A stretch of 64,000 nucleotides of DNA from Ruthenibacterium lactatiformans. GTDB lineage: Bacteria; Bacillota; Clostridia; Oscillospirales; Ruminococcaceae. Position 1 is the stretch's first letter. Every line of letters begins with the position of its first letter. Shown piece by piece: positions 60,582 to 64,000 of the stretch. Both the position numbers and the translations under genes were made by a program. Under the pieces are notes generated by a model. That model ran no database searches, had not been told where the DNA came from, and worked only from the letters and a program-made list of their open reading frames with translations. Where the stretch lies: contig NZ_JXXK01000009.1 in NCBI RefSeq assembly GCF_000949455.1, forward strand, positions 1 to 64,000, given 5' to 3'.

Positions 60582-61412
60582 TCACTTCTTTTTGCCGGTT
60601 ACCTTTTCCGCCTGCGCGCGCAGAGCGGCATTTTTTTCCTCGACCCAGCTTTTCAGCTGCTCCAGCGCTTCATGCTCGGCCGGGCGCATGTTGGGGAACG
60701 CCTTCAAAAGGCGGCGGGCCACGGCGTTGCGGTGGTCCAGGATCTCCGCTTTGGCGATGTCGATGCGGGCGGCGGCGTCCAGCTTTGTTGCATCCAGCTT
60801 GCCGTCCACGGCCAGCGCCGTGTCGCCCAGGCCCTCGGCCAATCGGTCGCTGCCTGCGTGCAGCAGGCGCGCCACCTCGGCAATATGCCCAAGGTCGCGG
60901 TTCAGCTTGAGGATGCCGGCCACCGTCACCGCCAGGTCGCACGCAAAGGCTGCGCCTGCCGCACACAGCAGCACAATGCCCAGCGTGCGGGGCACGGCGC
61001 GCACCAGTGCCGCCACCGCGGGCTGGACGCCTTTCATAACGGCCACCACGGCCACGCCCCAGGCCAGGCTGAACTTCAGGCAGATATACCCTCCCAGGTT
61101 GAACGGGACGTCGCTGTAATCCCACCAGCTGGTGTGGAACACCTTTTTCAATATCCAGCCGGCCGCAAGCTCCAGCGCGCTGGTGAGCAGCGCGCCGCCC
61201 ACGAAAAGCACCGGAAGGCTGTGGGCCAGCGGTGTCAGAGCCACCAGCACGATCACCATGCCGAAGCCGTAAATGGGGCACACCGGCCCGTTCAAAAAGC
61301 CGCGGTTGACGAATTGGCCCGTATTGATGGTACAGAAGCATACCTCAAGGCACCAGCCCAGCACCGAGTAGATGACAAAAAAGCACAGCAATTCGTAGAT
61401 CGTATACGTCAT
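60582..61412 (-). CDS. CmpB-like putative ABC transporter type IV membrane protein (PF06541)
   Basis: A 276-residue protein with about five or six membrane helices in the first 170 residues (FFVIYSVLGWCLEVCF, RGFLNGPVCPIYGFG, LELAAGWILKKVF, WDYSDVPFNLGGYICL), the hallmark of PF06541. The last 100 residues are helical and charged, probably cytoplasmic coiled coil. The family is named as a putative ABC transporter type, but its role is unproven. It is in one operon with the zinc-ribbon gene upstream and hisS downstream. Confidence 0.8.
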   Translation of the reverse strand: MTYTIYELLCFFVIYSVLGWCLEVCFCTINTGQFVNRGFLNGPVCPIYGFGMVIVLVALTPLAHSLPVLFVGGALLTSALELAAGWILKKVFHTSWWDYSDVPFNLGGYICLKFSLAWGVAVVAVMKGVQPAVAALVRAVPRTLGIVLLCAAGAAFACDLAVTVAGILKLNRDLGHIAEVARLLHAGSDRLAEGLGDTALAVDGKLDATKLDAAARIDIAKAEILDHRNAVARRLLKAFPNMRPAEHEALEQLKSWVEEKNAALRAQAEKVTGKKK

Positions 61413-61430
61413 TTGTTTTCTCCGCCGCGC

Positions 61431-61970
61431 TTATTCCGCGGGCAGCTCCGCTTCTGCTTCCGGCTCCGCCGCGGGGGCGTCGGCGGCTGCGGGCTGTATT
61501 TCCGGCTCTGCCGCGGGCGCTTTCTCCTCCTCCGGCTCTTCCTCGGACAGGCGCGTGCCGCACACCGCGCAGAACGCGTCGTGCTCACCACAGATGCGGC
61601 CGCAGCACGGGCAGACTTTCTCGTTGCGGCACACGGTGAGCTTGTCGGTGATGACGTCCATCTCCTGCTGTACCTGCTCCGCCGAGACCAGCAGCGCGTC
61701 GATGACCTGCTGCGGGGACTTTTCGCCCTCGTCGCTCATTACCGTATCTTTAACGGCACCCGTATGCATGAGGAACAGCATGCGGCCAATGTCGCTGAAT
61801 ACGTCCTCCTGCTCGTCGGACAGGCGGGCAAGCTCGATGTTCATCTTCACTTCATCATATTTTCCGGCAACGGCCTTTCCGGCGCTGTGCACCGCGGCCT
61901 TTGCCTCGTCGGCGGCCAGGGTGGCGGTGTTCACGATATTCTGCAGAATTTTATTCACATTGCTGTCCAT
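61431..61970 (-). CDS. zinc-ribbon protein with helical N-terminus and acidic tail
   Basis: A 179-residue protein: a helical region (about 1-110), a zinc ribbon with two CxxC pairs (CPCCG and CAVCG, about 118-138), then a Glu/Ala/Pro-rich acidic tail of about 40 residues. No catalytic motif is visible. Small zinc-ribbon proteins of this plan are common in clostridia and not characterised. The ATG at 61970 lies 8 nt after AAAGGAG. It is the first gene of the operon that includes hisS. Confidence 0.7.
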   Translation of the reverse strand: MDSNVNKILQNIVNTATLAADEAKAAVHSAGKAVAGKYDEVKMNIELARLSDEQEDVFSDIGRMLFLMHTGAVKDTVMSDEGEKSPQQVIDALLVSAEQVQQEMDVITDKLTVCRNEKVCPCCGRICGEHDAFCAVCGTRLSEEEPEEEKAPAAEPEIQPAAADAPAAEPEAEAELPAE

Positions 61971-62043
61971 GTCAAAAGCTCCTTTCAAATGCGGCTTTTA
62001 CCTGTTTTTTCCACGGCGCGGGATGCGCCGTTATGTATTTTGT

Positions 62044-62072
62044 ATTATACTACAAAATGTTATAATAAGCAA
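62044..62072 (-). promoter_or_regulatory. promoter of the zinc-ribbon/cmpB-like/hisS/MATE operon
   Basis: On the minus strand TTGCTT, 17-bp spacer and consensus TATAAT, 74 bp before the first ATG. Confidence 0.75.
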
Positions 62073-62403
62073 AAGGAACCTGGGCCGGCGCCGCACAATT
62101 CGGAGCGCGGGACCGCACAGGAAAATTTTGCGCCGCACGAAACAAAAACCGCAGTCCGCGTCTTGGGCGCAGGCTGTCCGGCTCCGGCCGCCGCGGTTTG
62201 TGTATTGACGGGGATTTTTGTGAAGCAGAGCGGAAAATTTACAAGCGGGGGCGGGGCGGCACAGCCGCAAAGACGCCGCCCGTGCCTTTGGCCGGACGCA
62301 CGGCCCTGCGCCTGCGCAAGGCGGGCGCGCAAACGGACAGCTGCGTGCTGAAGGTGCCAGCTGTGAATCGTCCAGTACTGTTCCTGAGAGGAGGGCGGCG
62401 GAT
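62073..62403. other. 331-bp GC-rich intergenic region, no gene recognised
   Basis: Divergent space between the zinc-ribbon operon and the Y-family polymerase gene. A TTGACG hexamer near 62205 could be a -35 box, but I see no matching -10. Frames running through it lack ribosome sites and known products. A LexA-type box was looked for and not found. Confidence 0.4.
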
Positions 62404-63639
62404 TTGCCGGAAGAACAGCGCGTGATCTTTCACTGCGACTGCAACAGCTTTTATGCCTCGGTAGAGCTGCTGCGCTACCCGGAGCTGCGCGGCGTGCCCG
62501 TGGCCGTATGCGGCAGCCCGGACGACCGCCATGGCATCATCCTGGCGAAAAACGAGCCCGCAAAGCGGTACGGCGTCCAGACGGCCGAAACCGTCTGGAG
62601 CGCGCTGCGCAAGTGCCCCGGCCTGAAGCTGCTGCCCCCGCACCACGGGCAGTACCGGGAGATGAGCCGTGCCGTCAACGCCATCTATGCCCGTTATACA
62701 GACCGTATAGAGCCGTTCGGAATCGACGAAAGCTGGCTGGACATGACGCAGACCTGGCGGCTGTTCGGCAGCTCTCCCGCCGGAGTGGCCGACGCCGTCC
62801 GCCGGGCCGTGAAGGCCGAGACCGGCCTCACCATCTCGGTGGGCGTCAGCTTCAACAAGGTATTTGCCAAGCTGGGGTCGGATTATAAAAAGCCGGACGC
62901 TGTGACGGTCATCGACACGGAAAATTTCCGGCGTATCGTGTGGCCGCTGCCCGTAAACACGCTGCTTTACGTGGGGCGCTCGGCACAAAACACACTGGCA
63001 GGGCTGGGCGTCCGGAACATCGGGCAGCTGGCCGCGGCGAAGGACGAGGACCTGCGCGCGGCGCTGGGCAAGCTGGGGCCGGAGCTGGGCGCCTACGCCA
63101 GAGGGGAGGAGAATTCTCCCGTGCGTACCGCGGACGAGCGTCCGGAGATAAAAAGCGTGGGAAACGGCCTGACGTTCAAGCGCAACCTGGTGGGCGAAGC
63201 CGACGTGCGCGCCGGGCTTTATGCGCTGGCGGACGAAGTGGCCACCCGCCTGCGCGCCCACGGCCTTTACGCTGCTGCCGTGCAGGTGCTCATCAAAAAC
63301 CCGGACCTGAAAAGCATCTCCCGCCAGAAGCCGCTGCCCTGGCCCTCCCATCTGGCGCGAGAGATCGGCGGGGCGGCCCTGGAGCTGGTAAAAGCCAACT
63401 GGAGCCTGGACGCGCCCATCCGCATGCTCACGGTTACGGCGCTGAACCTGACGGACGGACGCGAGGGACACCAGCTCTCACTGCTGGAGCCGGAGCGTCC
63501 CCGGAACGAAAAACGGGAACGGCTGGAACAGAGCCTGGACGCCATCCGCAGAAAATACGGCAAGACCTCCATCGCCCCGGGCAACGTCATCAAAAACGAT
63601 ATTGGCCTGGAGGACATTGAAATTGAAGAAAAACCGTGA
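62404..63639 (+). CDS. dinB: Y-family DNA polymerase (Pol IV/DinB type)
   Basis: A 411-residue translesion polymerase. Catalytic acidic residues appear in FHCDCNSFYASVE (Asp about 12) and IDESWLDMT (Asp/Glu about 107). The palm and fingers region SVGVSFNKVFAKLGSDYKKP and thumb helix-hairpin-helix LAGLGVRNIGQLA follow, then the little-finger domain. Near the end, QLSLLE resembles a sliding-clamp-binding motif. The start is TTG, with GAGGAGG 9 nt upstream. No damage-response operator was seen. Confidence 0.9.
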   Translation: MPEEQRVIFHCDCNSFYASVELLRYPELRGVPVAVCGSPDDRHGIILAKNEPAKRYGVQTAETVWSALRKCPGLKLLPPHHGQYREMSRAVNAIYARYTDRIEPFGIDESWLDMTQTWRLFGSSPAGVADAVRRAVKAETGLTISVGVSFNKVFAKLGSDYKKPDAVTVIDTENFRRIVWPLPVNTLLYVGRSAQNTLAGLGVRNIGQLAAAKDEDLRAALGKLGPELGAYARGEENSPVRTADERPEIKSVGNGLTFKRNLVGEADVRAGLYALADEVATRLRAHGLYAAAVQVLIKNPDLKSISRQKPLPWPSHLAREIGGAALELVKANWSLDAPIRMLTVTALNLTDGREGHQLSLLEPERPRNEKRERLEQSLDAIRRKYGKTSIAPGNVIKNDIGLEDIEIEEKP

Positions 63640-63705
63640 TATGCTGTTGAAAACAAACGCCGCACGGGCAGCGTGCAATAATTATACTAAAAGGAGAAAT
63701 GAAAA

Positions 63706-63987
63706 GTGGTTAAACATATCGTAATGTGGAACCTGACCGACAAGGACAAGGTGGCGGAGAACGGTGCCATCATGAAGCAAAAGCTGGAGGCACTGGTGGG
63801 CGTTGTGCCCGGGCTGCTGCGCGCCGAGGTAGGCGTGGGCTTCAACGGCTACGACGTGGCGCTGTACACTGAGCTGGAGGACCGCGCGGCGCTGGCCGTA
63901 TACGCGGACCATCCGGCCCACTGCAAGGTCAAGGAGTTCGTGCACAGCGTCATCTGCGAACGCGTGTGCTGTGATTACGAGGTATAA
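63706..63987 (+). CDS. Dabb-family stress-responsive protein
   Basis: A 93-residue ferredoxin-like alpha/beta-barrel protein. VKHIVMWNLTD at the start, an AEVGVGFNGYDVALYTELED middle and YADHPAHCKVKEFV near the end match the Dabb family (PF07876). Members form dimers; some are enzymes and many are of unknown function. The GTG start has AAAGGAG 9 nt upstream. It follows dinB by 66 bp, but a functional link is not evident. Confidence 0.85.
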   Translation: MVKHIVMWNLTDKDKVAENGAIMKQKLEALVGVVPGLLRAEVGVGFNGYDVALYTELEDRAALAVYADHPAHCKVKEFVHSVICERVCCDYEV

Positions 63988-64000
63988 GGATCCGCCCTCA

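Overview
The window looks like chromosome of a GC-rich, Gram-positive anaerobe of the Clostridia (Bacillota), most likely in the Oscillospiraceae/Ruminococcaceae range. The reasons are sigma-A-type promoters with AT-rich boxes in GC-rich DNA, strong AGGAGG ribosome sites with frequent GTG/TTG starts, lipobox lipoproteins, a T-box leader, a TrkA/TrkH pair, an Rnf-like gene set and several MATE exporters. No rRNA, tRNA, CRISPR array, prophage or IS transposase was recognised. Genus-level placement cannot be made from the sequence alone.

Layout. 0-7.5 kb: a 158-bp dispersed repeat, a YbaK-type deacylase, a GT-C-like membrane glycosyltransferase, then a c-di-GMP neighbourhood (PAS-GAF-GGDEF protein divergent from a small ribbon-helix-helix regulator, and a membrane HD-GYP protein followed by a DUF5317 protein). 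7.9-14.7 kb: a tiny Ser-rich lipoprotein and an oligopeptide ABC system (oppBCDF plus binding protein). 14.9-22 kb: XRE regulator, HAD phosphatase, branched-chain aminotransferase, TrkA/TrkH and a CBS-domain membrane protein. 22-28 kb: second copy of the dispersed repeat, a surface N-acetylmuramoyl-L-alanine amidase, a MYG1 protein, a GIY-YIG/acetyltransferase fusion and a MATE exporter. 27.8-30.5 kb: T-box-controlled methionine ABC importer. 30.8-40.4 kb: MATE, TatD, MetG, a cluster of asparagine synthetase, aspartate racemase and an ATP-grasp ligase that together could make a D-Asp/D-Asn peptidoglycan cross-bridge, then Rpe. 40.5-42.7 kb: an RnfD-E-A-like trio. 42.9-51.6 kb: GNAT proteins (one fused to an MnmM-like methyltransferase), HtrA protease, BTAD regulator, nucleoid protein, RF3 and a DUF5684 protein. 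51.7-64 kb: AspS, DUF1015, DMT exporter, a 180-bp MITE, a C39-like protein, a frameshifted XRE regulator, and the operon for a zinc-ribbon protein, a CmpB-like protein, HisS and a MATE exporter, then a Y-family polymerase and a Dabb protein.

The most unusual observation is that both ABC substrate-binding proteins in the window are circularly permuted. In the oligopeptide-binding protein the canonical N-terminal lobe comes after the canonical C-terminus. In the MetQ-like protein the canonical second half precedes the first. Both keep an intact lipoprotein signal, open frame and normal stop. In the oligopeptide-binding gene the permuted block is 1548 bp (516 codons) between two GCTCCGGC octamers, and what remains if it is removed is a small Ser/Ala-rich lipoprotein like the one encoded 5 kb upstream. 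This suggests insertion of a circularised coding segment into a carrier lipoprotein gene, which is an inference. A second unusual item is the RnfD-E-A-like trio, which lacks RnfB/C/G partners and has lost the cysteines that hold the intramembrane 2Fe-2S cluster.
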